From NCBI RefSeq assembly GCF_003762835.1, contig NZ_RJWA01000004.1, positions 372,001 to 436,000 on the forward strand: a stretch of DNA of 64,000 nucleotides, written 5' to 3'. This stretch comes from Micromonospora sp. HM5-17 (lineage in GTDB: Bacteria > Actinomycetota > Actinomycetes > Mycobacteriales > Micromonosporaceae). Positions 45,942 through 53,465 of this stretch are shown piece after piece. Made by a program: the position numbers and the translations under genes. The notes under the pieces are model-generated. The model saw only the letters and a list, made by a program, of their open reading frames with translations, was not told the origin of the DNA and searched no databases. The first letter of the stretch is position 1; every line of letters starts with the position of its first letter.

Positions 45942-46805
45942 CTAGCCGACGAAGAGCTGCCGGCGGGCGGCGGACCGTTCGAACTCCTCCAGCCGACGTT
46001 GGACGTCGGCGGGTGCGGCGTCGCAAACCGCCTGCAACAGGACCATCGCCATCGCCATCGGTGCGGTGTGCAGGTCGAAGACGAGTTGGGAACCGACCGC
46101 CGCCGGCAGCACGAGGTCGGCGTGCTCGGCGGCCGGGCTGACCGCGGAGTCGGTGATCACCACGACCGACATCCCGGCCGCCCGCGCCTCGGCGAGGGCT
46201 TCCAACGCCTCCCGGGGATAGCGGGGGAGCACGATCGCCAGCATGGCGGAGGCGCCGGCCGTACGGGCCTGTTCCAGCCGGTCGGTGAGCAGGCTGCCGC
46301 CGGAGTCCAGGACCCGGACGTCCGGGTGGACCTTGGCGGCGAAGTAGGCGAAGTAGCCGGCGAGCGGCGCGGCGGCCCGCAGCCCGAGGACGACGAGCGG
46401 CCGGCTGCCGGCGAGCAGGGTCCCGGCGGCGGTCACCGTCTCCCGGTCGGCGAGCTGCGCGGCGAGGCGGTGCAGGTTGTCGGCCTCGGCCCGGATCGCC
46501 CGCTGCATCTCGTTGTCGACCGGCGCGGCGTCCGACCCGGCGTACCCGGCGGTGATGATCTCCCGGAGCCGGCGGCGCAGCGCCGGGTAGCCGTCGTAGC
46601 CGAGTGCCATCGCGAACCGGGTCACCGAGGGCTGGCTGACCTTGGCCAGCTCGGCGACCTCGGCCGCGGAGAGGAAGGCGGCGGAGGCGGCGTGCTGGAC
46701 CAGGCTGTGCGCGATCCGCCGCTGGGTCGGGGTCAGCCGGACGCCCTGGAACAGGTCGAGTACGCGGTCCGTCGGCGGCGCCGCGACGACAGCGCTGTCA
46801 TTCAC
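45942..46805 (-). CDS. RpiR/MurR-family regulator of the hut operon
   Basis: The 287-residue protein has an N-terminal RpiR helix-turn-helix (about 20-95, FLSAAEVAELAKVSQPSVTR). The C-terminal SIS domain (about 120-265) includes RPLVVLGLRAAAPLAGYFAYF and GMSVVVITDSAVSPAAEHAD. SIS domains bind phosphosugars or related ligands; here the effector may be urocanate or another hut intermediate (inference). The GTG start follows TACCCT by six bases, fitting a leaderless mRNA; an ATG ten codons earlier lacks a ribosome site. It heads the hut operon. Confidence 0.88.
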   Translation of the reverse strand: MNDSAVVAAPPTDRVLDLFQGVRLTPTQRRIAHSLVQHAASAAFLSAAEVAELAKVSQPSVTRFAMALGYDGYPALRRRLREIITAGYAGSDAAPVDNEMQRAIRAEADNLHRLAAQLADRETVTAAGTLLAGSRPLVVLGLRAAAPLAGYFAYFAAKVHPDVRVLDSGGSLLTDRLEQARTAGASAMLAIVLPRYPREALEALAEARAAGMSVVVITDSAVSPAAEHADLVLPAAVGSQLVFDLHTAPMAMAMVLLQAVCDAAPADVQRRLEEFERSAARRQLFVG

Positions 46806-46850
46806 AAGACGAGGGTATGCATAGAACATTTCAGGAGGCAACGAGACGCC
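46806..46850 (-). promoter_or_regulatory. Promoter/operator of the hut operon
   Basis: On the minus strand: -35 TTGCCT, 18-base spacer, -10 TACCCT, then six bases to the GTG of the RpiR gene. The 8-bp palindrome TATGCATA lies just before the -10 box and may be part of the regulator's site. Confidence 0.5.
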
Positions 46851-46944
46851 GGGACCTGAGAAGACGCGCACGGGGTGCGGCCGGCGCCGGGGCCCCGCCA
46901 AATATGTGCTGCTGCTCGCCGCCGCGCTGTGGCACGGTGGCGAC

Positions 46945-47784
46945 ATGCGATTGGCGGCCATCCAGACGTACCCGATCAAGGGTTGCTACCGGCTCGACCT
47001 CGACGACGCACGGGTCGAGCCGTGGGGACTGGCCGGCGACCGGCGCTGGATGGTCGTCGACGACGAGGGCGTCGGCGTCACCCAGCGCCAGGAGCCGGCA
47101 CTGGTCACGGTGCGCCCCGAGCCGCGCCCGGGCGGACTGCTGCTCCGGGCCGCCGGCCGGGCCGCACTCGAGGTCGCCGAGCCGGTCGACGGCGAGCCGG
47201 CCGAGGTGCGGGTCTTCGCCCACCAGCCGGGGGTGCCGGCCCGGGTCGCCGACCCCGCGGCGAACGACTGGCTCTCCCAGACCCTCGATCGGAAGGTACG
47301 GCTGGTCTGGCTGGGCGATCCGGCCGCCCGGCCGATTCCCGACGTCCACGGCGTCGGGCCCGACGACCGGGTCAGCTTCGCCGACGGCTATCCGCTGCTG
47401 CTGGCCAACCGGGCCTCGCTCGACGCGCTGAACGAATGGCTGGCGGCGGCGGGCAGCCCCGAGGGTCCGCTGCCGATGACCCGCTTCCGTCCCAACCTGG
47501 TGGTGGGCGGCGCCGCGCCGTGGGCCGAGGACGACTGGCTCGGCCGCCGGCTGCGGATCGGCCCGGTGGTCTTTCGGGTGGCCAAGCCCTGCGGCCGCTG
47601 CGTGGTCACCACCACGGACCAGGAGACCGGGGTACGTGGCCACGAACCGCTGCGAACCCTGGCGCGACACCGCAACCGCGACCGGCAGCTGTTGTTCGGG
47701 CAGAACCTCGTGCCGCTGCTCGGCCCGGCCGGCACCGGCACCACGGTGCGGGTGGGGGACCCCGTCGACCTGCTTCCCGACTAG
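46945..47784 (+). CDS. MOSC-domain protein (YcbX-like)
   Basis: A 279-residue protein with an N-terminal MOSC beta-barrel domain (IQTYPIKGCYRLDLDDA, GLAGDRRWMVVDDEG) and a C-terminal MOSC domain. It carries RFRPNLVVGG and the conserved Cys in CGRCVVTTTDQETG that ligates molybdenum in molybdenum-cofactor sulfurases and YcbX/mARC-type reductases. A role in Moco-dependent reduction of N-hydroxylated compounds is likely. The ATG of MRLAAIQTYP has GGTGG upstream; an in-frame GTG thirteen codons earlier is possible. Confidence 0.87.
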   Translation: MRLAAIQTYPIKGCYRLDLDDARVEPWGLAGDRRWMVVDDEGVGVTQRQEPALVTVRPEPRPGGLLLRAAGRAALEVAEPVDGEPAEVRVFAHQPGVPARVADPAANDWLSQTLDRKVRLVWLGDPAARPIPDVHGVGPDDRVSFADGYPLLLANRASLDALNEWLAAAGSPEGPLPMTRFRPNLVVGGAAPWAEDDWLGRRLRIGPVVFRVAKPCGRCVVTTTDQETGVRGHEPLRTLARHRNRDRQLLFGQNLVPLLGPAGTGTTVRVGDPVDLLPD

Positions 47785-47890
47785 GTCAGGCCCGGCACGG
47801 CAGTTCGGTGATCTGTCCTCAATCGACCTGATCCGGGCTGGTGCGCCCAGATCTTGCGTCGGTCGTGGCCCGTCCGGCACCATGCCCGGG

Positions 47891-49015
47891 ATGACCGACA
47901 ACCCGGAGATCCCTGACGACGCCGACGAGCCCGTCGACGGCCGGCCAGAGCCCGGTTCGGACGGCCGGTCAGAGTCCGGTTCGGACGGCCGGTCAGAGTC
48001 CGGTTCGGACGGCCGGCCAGCGTGGAGGCGCCGGCTGTCGAGACCGTGGCTGGCGGGCGGCGGCGCCGCGGTGCTCGCCGCCGTGCTCGGGGTCGTGCTG
48101 GTCTGGGTCTCCGGAGAGTCGTCGGCCTGCGCCGCCGCCCTCGCCCCCGCCACCCGGCTGCCGGCGCCGACCGAGCGGGTGGCCGCCGTCGCCGCCCCGG
48201 CGCCGGTCGACGGTCAGGCGCCCGGCGTCGCCGTGCCCGCGGTCGTCCGCGCCGCGCCGCCGGACAGCGGGAAGGTCTACAAGGGAAAGGCCTCGTACTA
48301 CGACGGCGGGAACTCCGGCGGCAACTGCTCCTTCCCCGGGCCCCCGGCCAACCGCCTCTACGTGGCGCTCGGCCCCGCGCAGTACGCCGGCGGAGCGGCC
48401 TGCGGCAGTTTCCTGGAGGTGACCGGGCCGAAGGGCAAGGTCCGGGTGATGGTGCTGGACCGCTGCGCCGGCTGTAGGGGCAACAAGATCGACCTGTCGA
48501 AGCAGGCATTCGCGAAGATCGCCGACCTGTCGGCGGGAATCGTGTCGATCCGGTACCGGTTCGTGGTCAACCCGCCGGTCACCGGCCCGCTCACCTTCCG
48601 GATCAAGGGCGGCGCGTCGAAGTGGTGGTTCGCGGTGCAGGTGGGCAACCACGGCAACCCGCTGAAGTCGGTGGCGGTGCGTCGGGCGGGCGGCGAGTGG
48701 CGACGCGCGAAGCGGCAGCCCGACAATTACTGGGTGGTCGAGGGCGGGCTCGGCATGGGGCCGTACGAGATCCGGGTCACCGACATCCACGGCAACGAGG
48801 CGGTCGCCACCGGCATCCAGCTGAAGCCCCGGAAGGTGCAACGCAGCCGCGTCCGGCTGTACGGCACCGCCACGGAGTCGCCCCGCCCCTCGGCGCCCAC
48901 CGCCAGCCCTGCCCCGCCGAGCGGCCCCGTCGAAACGCCGTCCGCCGGCCCGACGTCCGCCCCGCCCGCTGCTCCGCCGACCGCCCCGGCAACCCGGGCG
49001 GCGGCCTGCGGCTGA
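47891..49015 (+). CDS. Membrane-anchored expansin-like protein
   Basis: A 374-residue protein. The cytoplasmic N-terminus (about 1-50) is acidic and contains GSDGRSES repeats. A membrane anchor follows (about 54-75). The expansin-like double-psi beta-barrel (about 125-225) includes GKASYYDGGNSGGNCSFP and VMVLDRCAGCRGNKIDLS. A CBM63-like domain (about 230-325) has KWWFAVQVGNHGNPLKS, and the C-terminal tail is Pro/Ser/Thr-rich. Expansins loosen cellulose or wall polysaccharides without hydrolysis. The usual cleavable signal peptide seems replaced by an internal anchor. ATG 47882 is an alternative start; neither has a good ribosome site. Confidence 0.85.
   Translation: MTDNPEIPDDADEPVDGRPEPGSDGRSESGSDGRSESGSDGRPAWRRRLSRPWLAGGGAAVLAAVLGVVLVWVSGESSACAAALAPATRLPAPTERVAAVAAPAPVDGQAPGVAVPAVVRAAPPDSGKVYKGKASYYDGGNSGGNCSFPGPPANRLYVALGPAQYAGGAACGSFLEVTGPKGKVRVMVLDRCAGCRGNKIDLSKQAFAKIADLSAGIVSIRYRFVVNPPVTGPLTFRIKGGASKWWFAVQVGNHGNPLKSVAVRRAGGEWRRAKRQPDNYWVVEGGLGMGPYEIRVTDIHGNEAVATGIQLKPRKVQRSRVRLYGTATESPRPSAPTASPAPPSGPVETPSAGPTSAPPAAPPTAPATRAAACG
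47950..48015 (+). repeat. 24-bp tandem repeat inside the expansin gene
   Basis: Two copies and a partial third of a 24-base unit (CCGGTTCGGACGGCCGGTCA and four more bases). They encode the repeated Ser/Gly/Asp/Arg segment of the cytoplasmic tail. Confidence 0.85.
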
Positions 49016-49191
49016 TCGGCACCCACGCCCCGGCTCCCGCCGTGCCGGGGGTCGTGCCCGCGGCGGGTCCTGGCTGTGACCCACCCGTGCCGGCGGTCCC
49101 GTTCCCGCGACCGGGCGGTCGCGTCCCGGTGGGTCCCTCCCGAGGGCCGGGCGGTCCCGTCCCGGCGGTCGGGTCGCCGCGGCCGGCCCCC

Positions 49192-49236
49192 GGTCGCGCG
49201 GTGTCCGGTCGCGCGGTGTCCGGTCGCCCGGTGTCC
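49192..49236. repeat. 15-bp tandem repeat, three copies
   Basis: GGTCGCGCGGTGTCC twice, then a third copy with one change (GGTCGCCCGGTGTCC). It lies in the 230-bp gap between the convergent expansin and GNAT genes. The same gap has a weak hairpin GCGACC-GGGC-GGTCGC (49107-49122), a possible terminator. Confidence 0.85.
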
Positions 49237-49247
49237 GGGTGGGACGC

Positions 49248-49778
49248 TCACTCGGTGAGCGGCAGCCACATCAGGATCTCGTCGCGGTCGTCGCCCGGCG
49301 CGACCCGGAGCGCACCCGGAAGCCGCCCGACCTCCCGGTAGCCGAGCTGCCGGTAGAACTCCTCGACGCCGTTGCCGGCCCGAACCGTCAGGTGCACCGC
49401 CACCCAGCCCAGCTCCCGTGCGACCTGGGCGGCGTGCCGCATCAGGGCCAGACCGTAGCCGTACCCCTGCCGGTCGGGGTGGACCATGACCCGCTTGAGC
49501 ATGCCCCAGTGCGCCTTGAGCTGGAAGCGGTTGTCGGTGAGGAAGAGCAGCGCGACCGGCCGCTCCTCCTCGTACCCGACCAGCAACCGGTCAGGGCCGT
49601 CGGCCACCTCCGCGAAGGTGGCCAGCGCGAGCGGGCGTACCTCCGCCTCGGTGACCGGCCCGACGAACCCGACGGCGCCGCCGGCGTTGGTCACCGCGGT
49701 CCAGAGCGTCACGATCTGGTCGCGCAGCTCGGCGGTCAGTGGGGGATCGAGCACGAAGCGGATGGCCACGTCGGCCAT
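49248..49778 (-). CDS. GNAT-family acetyltransferase
   Basis: A 176-residue GNAT protein. The acetyl-CoA pyrophosphate loop appears as MVHPDRQGYGYGLALMRHAA; FYRQLGYREVGRLPGAL is the usual end of the fold. The substrate is unknown. The ATG chosen is preceded immediately by GAGG; a GTG four codons in (spacing nine) is equally possible. A tRNA-Leu gene lies just upstream on the same strand. Confidence 0.87.
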   Translation of the reverse strand: MADVAIRFVLDPPLTAELRDQIVTLWTAVTNAGGAVGFVGPVTEAEVRPLALATFAEVADGPDRLLVGYEEERPVALLFLTDNRFQLKAHWGMLKRVMVHPDRQGYGYGLALMRHAAQVARELGWVAVHLTVRAGNGVEEFYRQLGYREVGRLPGALRVAPGDDRDEILMWLPLTE

Positions 49779-49878
49779 CCTCGTCCGCCGGTCGCCGGGG
49801 GCCGGCGGCGCGGGCGTGGCTCGTGACCGCGCTAACAATCCACGCTGGTCGACCGGTGGCCGGCGACAGCGTCTCCGG

Positions 49879-49959
49879 TGCGGGAGAGGGGAGTCGAACC
49901 CCTACGCCCGAAGGCACAGGAACCTAAATCCTGCGTGGCTGCCATTACACCACTCCCGC
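49879..49959 (-). tRNA. tRNA-Leu (anticodon TAG)
   Basis: The 81-base minus-strand tRNA has acceptor stem GCGGGAG/CTCCCGC, anticodon stem CAGGA/TCCTG around loop TTTAGGT (anticodon at 49924-49926), a long class II variable arm with a TTCG loop, and T-arm GGGGTTCGACTCCCC. CCA is not encoded. It reads CUA leucine codons. Confidence 0.95.
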
Positions 49960-50063
49960 GCGATCCTGAGTCTAGACCGCCGGACCGGTGGACCGCTGGC
50001 GCCGGTGGGCCGGTCCGGTCCGGCGTCCCGGCCGGGCGGCCCGCCGCCACCCGGCCGGGACGT

Positions 50064-50540
50064 TCAGTCCAGTCCGAGGTCGCGGCGGAGCTTGGCGACG
50101 TGGCCGGTCGCCTTGACGTTGTAGAGCGCCCGCTCGATCCGACCCTCCTCGTCGATGACGAACGTGGACCGGATCACACCGGTGACGGTGCGGCCGTACG
50201 ACTGCTTCTCGCCGTACGCGCCGTAGGCGGTGAGCACCGACCGGTCGGTGTCCGCGACCAGCGGGAAGGTGATCGCGTCGCGCTCCCGGAACGCCGCCAG
50301 CTTCTCCGGTGGGTCGGGCGAGATGCCGACCACCTCGTAGCCGGCGGCCTGGAGCGAGGCGAGCGAGTCGCGGAAGTCACACGCCTGCTTGGTGCAGCCC
50401 GGCGTCATCGCGGCCGGGTAGGCGTAGAGGATCACTTTGCGGCCACGCAGTTCCTTCAGGCTGAGTGTGCCGCCGGTGTCGGTGGGGAGCGTGAAGTCGG
50501 GCGCGGTCTCCCCGGGCGCGAGCCGGATGGGTGAGGTCAT
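50064..50540 (-). CDS. bcp: Bcp-type thioredoxin-dependent peroxiredoxin
   Basis: A 158-residue 2-Cys peroxiredoxin that reduces hydroperoxides. Peroxidatic Cys49 lies in MTPGCTKQACDFRD and the probable resolving Cys54 five residues on, as in the BCP/PrxQ group. RSTFVIDEEGRI is also typical. The usual PxxxTxxC pattern is kept, though the preceding residues are YPAAM. On the minus strand TAGGGT stands seven bases before the ATG (leaderless). Confidence 0.94.
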   Translation of the reverse strand: MTSPIRLAPGETAPDFTLPTDTGGTLSLKELRGRKVILYAYPAAMTPGCTKQACDFRDSLASLQAAGYEVVGISPDPPEKLAAFRERDAITFPLVADTDRSVLTAYGAYGEKQSYGRTVTGVIRSTFVIDEEGRIERALYNVKATGHVAKLRRDLGLD

Positions 50541-50592
50541 GGCCCCGACCCTAGCGCCAGGTGTACCCGAGGTTGCGGTTGACGTACGCCTC

Positions 50593-50609
50593 TTGCAAAG
50601 GCATGGCAA
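50593..50609. promoter_or_regulatory. Nur (nickel)-like operator upstream of the ECF transporter
   Basis: TTGCAA-AGGCA-TGGCAA fits the Nur box recalled from Streptomyces (tTGCaa-N5-ttGCAA). It lies 68 bases before the GTG of the first transporter gene. No cobalamin riboswitch was seen in the interval, which also favours nickel. Confidence 0.6.
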
Positions 50610-50676
50610 CAACGTCAGCATGGCCATAGGCCGGGCCGGCCGACGGGCGGCTCCCCCTCGGCCTACAGGAGGTCGC

Positions 50677-51399
50677 GTGGATACCCTGGCGATGCACATC
50701 TCGAACGGGATCATCAACGGTCCCGTGGCGGCGGTCTTCGCGGCGTTCGCCCTCGCGGCGCTCGCGCTCTGCGTGGTGCGCGGCCGGCAGGACCTGGACG
50801 ACCGGCTGGCCCCGATGGCCGGTCTGGTGGCCGCCTTCATCTTCGCGGTGCAGATGCTCAACTTTCCGATCTTCACCGGCGCGGTCAGCGGGCACCTCCT
50901 CGGCGGTGCCCTTGCCGCGATCCTGGTCGGCCCCTGGGTGGGGGCGCTCTGCGTCGCCGTGGTGCTGATCGTCCAGGCTCTCGTCTTCGGCGACGGCGGA
51001 GTGGCCATGCTCGGCCTCAACATCACCAACATGGCGGTGCTCGGCACGGCGGTGGCGTACCTGCTGGTCGCGCTGCTGCTGCGCCTCCTGCCGCGGACCG
51101 TCAGCGGGCTCGCGGTCACCGCCTTCGTCGCCTCGGTGGTCAGCGTGCTGGCCGCCTCCCAGGGCTTCGTCGTGCAGTACTGGCTCGGTGGCACCACCGA
51201 CCTCGGCAGCGGCCTCGCCGGCCTGGCCGGCACGATGGCCGGGGTGCACCTGCTGATCGGCGTGGGTGAGGGCCTGATCACCGCGACCACGGTGGTGACC
51301 GTGGCGAAGATCCGGCCCGATCTGGTACACGCGCTGCGCGGCCGGACTGTCGCCAGCCCGGGTACGCCGCCGGTGCCGGCCGCCGGAGGTGCCCGGTGA
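50677..51399 (+). CDS. CbiM/NikM-type S component of a Ni/Co ECF transporter
   Basis: A 240-residue membrane protein with about seven helices. The N-terminus, MHISNGI after a five-residue lead, supplies the metal-binding His of CbiM/NikM proteins; other family stretches are FPIFTGAVSGHLLGGALA and GVHLLIGVGEGLITA. The GTG start has AGGAGG four bases upstream, better than the ATG five codons later. It opens a four-gene operon with overlapping stops and starts. Confidence 0.93.
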   Translation: MDTLAMHISNGIINGPVAAVFAAFALAALALCVVRGRQDLDDRLAPMAGLVAAFIFAVQMLNFPIFTGAVSGHLLGGALAAILVGPWVGALCVAVVLIVQALVFGDGGVAMLGLNITNMAVLGTAVAYLLVALLLRLLPRTVSGLAVTAFVASVVSVLAASQGFVVQYWLGGTTDLGSGLAGLAGTMAGVHLLIGVGEGLITATTVVTVAKIRPDLVHALRGRTVASPGTPPVPAAGGAR

Positions 51400-51869
51400 G
51401 CGGCGGAGGAGGACGGGTGACGAAGCGTTCGGGTCTCTTCATCCTCGGCGGGCTGCTGGTGGCTCTGCTGCTCGCCGGTGTGGTGAGCAACTTCGCCTCC
51501 GCCCATCCCGACGGGCTCGACTCCACGCTGCGCAAGGGGTGCGTCTTCGACGCCGACGACACCATCGTGGGCGGAAGCTGTCCCGCGCAGCAGGCCAGGG
51601 AGCACGAGCTGGCCGACTCGCCGCTGGCCGACTACGGGGTACGGGGGGTGGACAACACGTACCTCTCCACCGGGCTCGCCGGGGCGCTCGGTGTCCTGCT
51701 CACCTTCGCCGTCGGGGGCGGCCTGTTCTGGCTGACCCGCCGTCGTCCGACCGCCGGCCCGGCGGGGTCCGCCGCGTCCGGGGATGCCGCCGGCCCGGCC
51801 GGTTCCGCCACCCCTGCGCCGGGGCAGCGGAGCGACGACATGTCGGCAACGGCCGACGGCCGGCCGTAG
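51396..51869 (+). CDS. PDGLE-domain (CbiN-like) ECF transporter protein
   Basis: A 157-residue protein with two membrane helices flanking an extracytoplasmic stretch that contains HPDGLDSTL, the PDGLE signature (here PDGLD). Such proteins replace CbiN/NikN as accessory to the S component. The C-terminus is a low-complexity Gly/Ala/Pro tail. Its GTG overlaps the stop of the preceding gene (GTGA). Confidence 0.87.
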   Translation: MSGGGGRVTKRSGLFILGGLLVALLLAGVVSNFASAHPDGLDSTLRKGCVFDADDTIVGGSCPAQQAREHELADSPLADYGVRGVDNTYLSTGLAGALGVLLTFAVGGGLFWLTRRRPTAGPAGSAASGDAAGPAGSATPAPGQRSDDMSATADGRP

Positions 51870-51882
51870 CGGGGTCGGGTCG

Positions 51883-52653
51883 ATGGGGGCCGGGCACGCG
51901 CACGTCCTCTACCGGGACCGGATGTCGCCGGTGCACCGGCTGCCGCCCGAGGTCAAGATCATGGCGATGGTGGTCTTCACCATCGCCGTGGTCGCCACCC
52001 CCCGGGAGGCGTTCTGGGCCTTCGGCGGGTACGCCCTCCTGATCCTGCTGGTGGCGGCGTTGGCCCGGATCGGACCGGGCTGGCTGGCCACCCGGGCACT
52101 GATCGAACTGCCGTTCGTCGTCTTCGCGTTCGCACTGCCCTTCCTCGGCCGCGGCGAACGGGTCCACTGGCTCGGGCTGGACCTGTCGGTCGACGGCCTC
52201 TACGGCTGCTGGAACATCCTGGCCAAGGGAACCCTCGGGGTCCTCGCCTCGCTGCTGCTGGCCGCCACGACGACGATGCGCGACCTGCTGCTCGGCCTGG
52301 ACCGGCTGCGCTGCCCACAGATCGTGACCCAGATCGCCACCTTCATGCTGCGTTACCTCGACGTCCTGGTCGGCGAGGCCCGGCGGATGCGGATCGCCCG
52401 GATCTCCCGGGGCGACGACCCCCGCTTCCTGTGGCAGCTGCGCGGCTTCGCCGCCGGGGTCGGCGCGCTCTTCCTCCGGGCATTCGAACGCGGGGAGCGG
52501 GTGTACCTGGCCATGGTTGCCCGGGGCTACCAGGGCCGGATGCCGGACGCCTGGGGCGGCAGCGGCGCGGCCACCGCCCGGCACTGGCTGGTCGCGGCCA
52601 CGGTGCCGCTCACCGCGACCGGCATGGCCGCCGCCGCGGTGGTGCTGGGATGA
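51883..52653 (+). CDS. CbiQ-type T component of the ECF transporter
   Basis: A 256-residue transmembrane coupling protein with about five helices. It contains RLPPEVKIMAMVVF near the start and two cytoplasmic EcfT-type Ala-Arg-Gly motifs, EARRMRIARISRG and MVARGYQGRMP, which contact the ATPase. It lies 13 bases after the PDGLE gene and overlaps cbiO by four bases (ATGA). Confidence 0.92.
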   Translation: MGAGHAHVLYRDRMSPVHRLPPEVKIMAMVVFTIAVVATPREAFWAFGGYALLILLVAALARIGPGWLATRALIELPFVVFAFALPFLGRGERVHWLGLDLSVDGLYGCWNILAKGTLGVLASLLLAATTTMRDLLLGLDRLRCPQIVTQIATFMLRYLDVLVGEARRMRIARISRGDDPRFLWQLRGFAAGVGALFLRAFERGERVYLAMVARGYQGRMPDAWGGSGAATARHWLVAATVPLTATGMAAAAVVLG

Positions 52654-53465
52654 TCGGGTACGTGGACAGCGTCTCGGCCGCCGAGGTCACCGCCTCCGAC
52701 GTCCCGTCTCTCGAGGTCCGCGACGTGCACTACCGCTACCCCGGCGGGCACGTCGCGTTGCGCGGGGTCGACCTGACCGTGCCCCGGGGTGGCCGGGTCG
52801 CGCTGCTCGGCCCGAACGGCGCCGGCAAGACCACCCTGGTGCTGCACCTGAACGGGATCCTCTCCGGCGGCGGGGGGACGGTCACCGTCGGCGGGCTGAC
52901 CGTGGACCGGGACCGGGCGACCCTGGCCGAGATCCGCCGCCGGGTCGGCATCGTCTTCCAGGACCCCGACGACCAGCTCTTCCTGCCCACGGTCGCCGAG
53001 GACGTGGCGTTCGGGCCGGCGAACCTCGGCCTGCGCGGCGCCGAACTGGCGGCCCGGGTCACCGAGGCGCTGGACGCGGTGGGAATGACCGCGCACCGGG
53101 ACCGCGCGCCGCAGCACCTGTCGTTCGGGCAGCGCCGTCGGGTCGCGGTGGCGACCGTCCTCGCGATGCGCCCGGAGATCCTGGTCCTCGACGAACCTTC
53201 CTCCAACCTCGACCCGGCCGCCCGCCGCGAGCTGGCCACGATCCTGCGTCGGCTGCCGGTGACCATGCTGATGGTCACCCACGACCTGCCGTACGCGCTG
53301 GAACTCTGCGACCGGGCGGTGATCCTCGACGCCGGCCGGATCGTCGCCGACGGGCCGACCGCGGAACTGCTCGCCGACGCCGAGCTGCTGGCCCGGCACC
53401 GGCTGGAGCTGCCGTACGGCTTCGACCCGACGCTGGCCGCCCGTCAGCTCGCCGCCCGGTCCTGA
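52650..53465 (+). CDS. CbiO-type ATPase of the ECF transporter
   Basis: A 271-residue ABC ATPase. Walker A GPNGAGKT (54-61), Q-loop FQDPDDQLF, signature LSFGQRRRVAVA, Walker B ILVLDEPSSNLDP and the switch His in MVTHDLPYA are all intact. It powers the metal uptake complex. Its last 22 bases overlap the convergent membrane protein gene, and a 15-bp repeat array begins in its 3' end. Confidence 0.95.
   Translation: MIGYVDSVSAAEVTASDVPSLEVRDVHYRYPGGHVALRGVDLTVPRGGRVALLGPNGAGKTTLVLHLNGILSGGGGTVTVGGLTVDRDRATLAEIRRRVGIVFQDPDDQLFLPTVAEDVAFGPANLGLRGAELAARVTEALDAVGMTAHRDRAPQHLSFGQRRRVAVATVLAMRPEILVLDEPSSNLDPAARRELATILRRLPVTMLMVTHDLPYALELCDRAVILDAGRIVADGPTAELLADAELLARHRLELPYGFDPTLAARQLAARS

Noticed and set aside
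50541-50676. Cobalamin riboswitch upstream of the ECF transporter
   Set aside because: The interval is only about 135 bases and I could not find a B12-box pattern; a Nur-like box is present instead.
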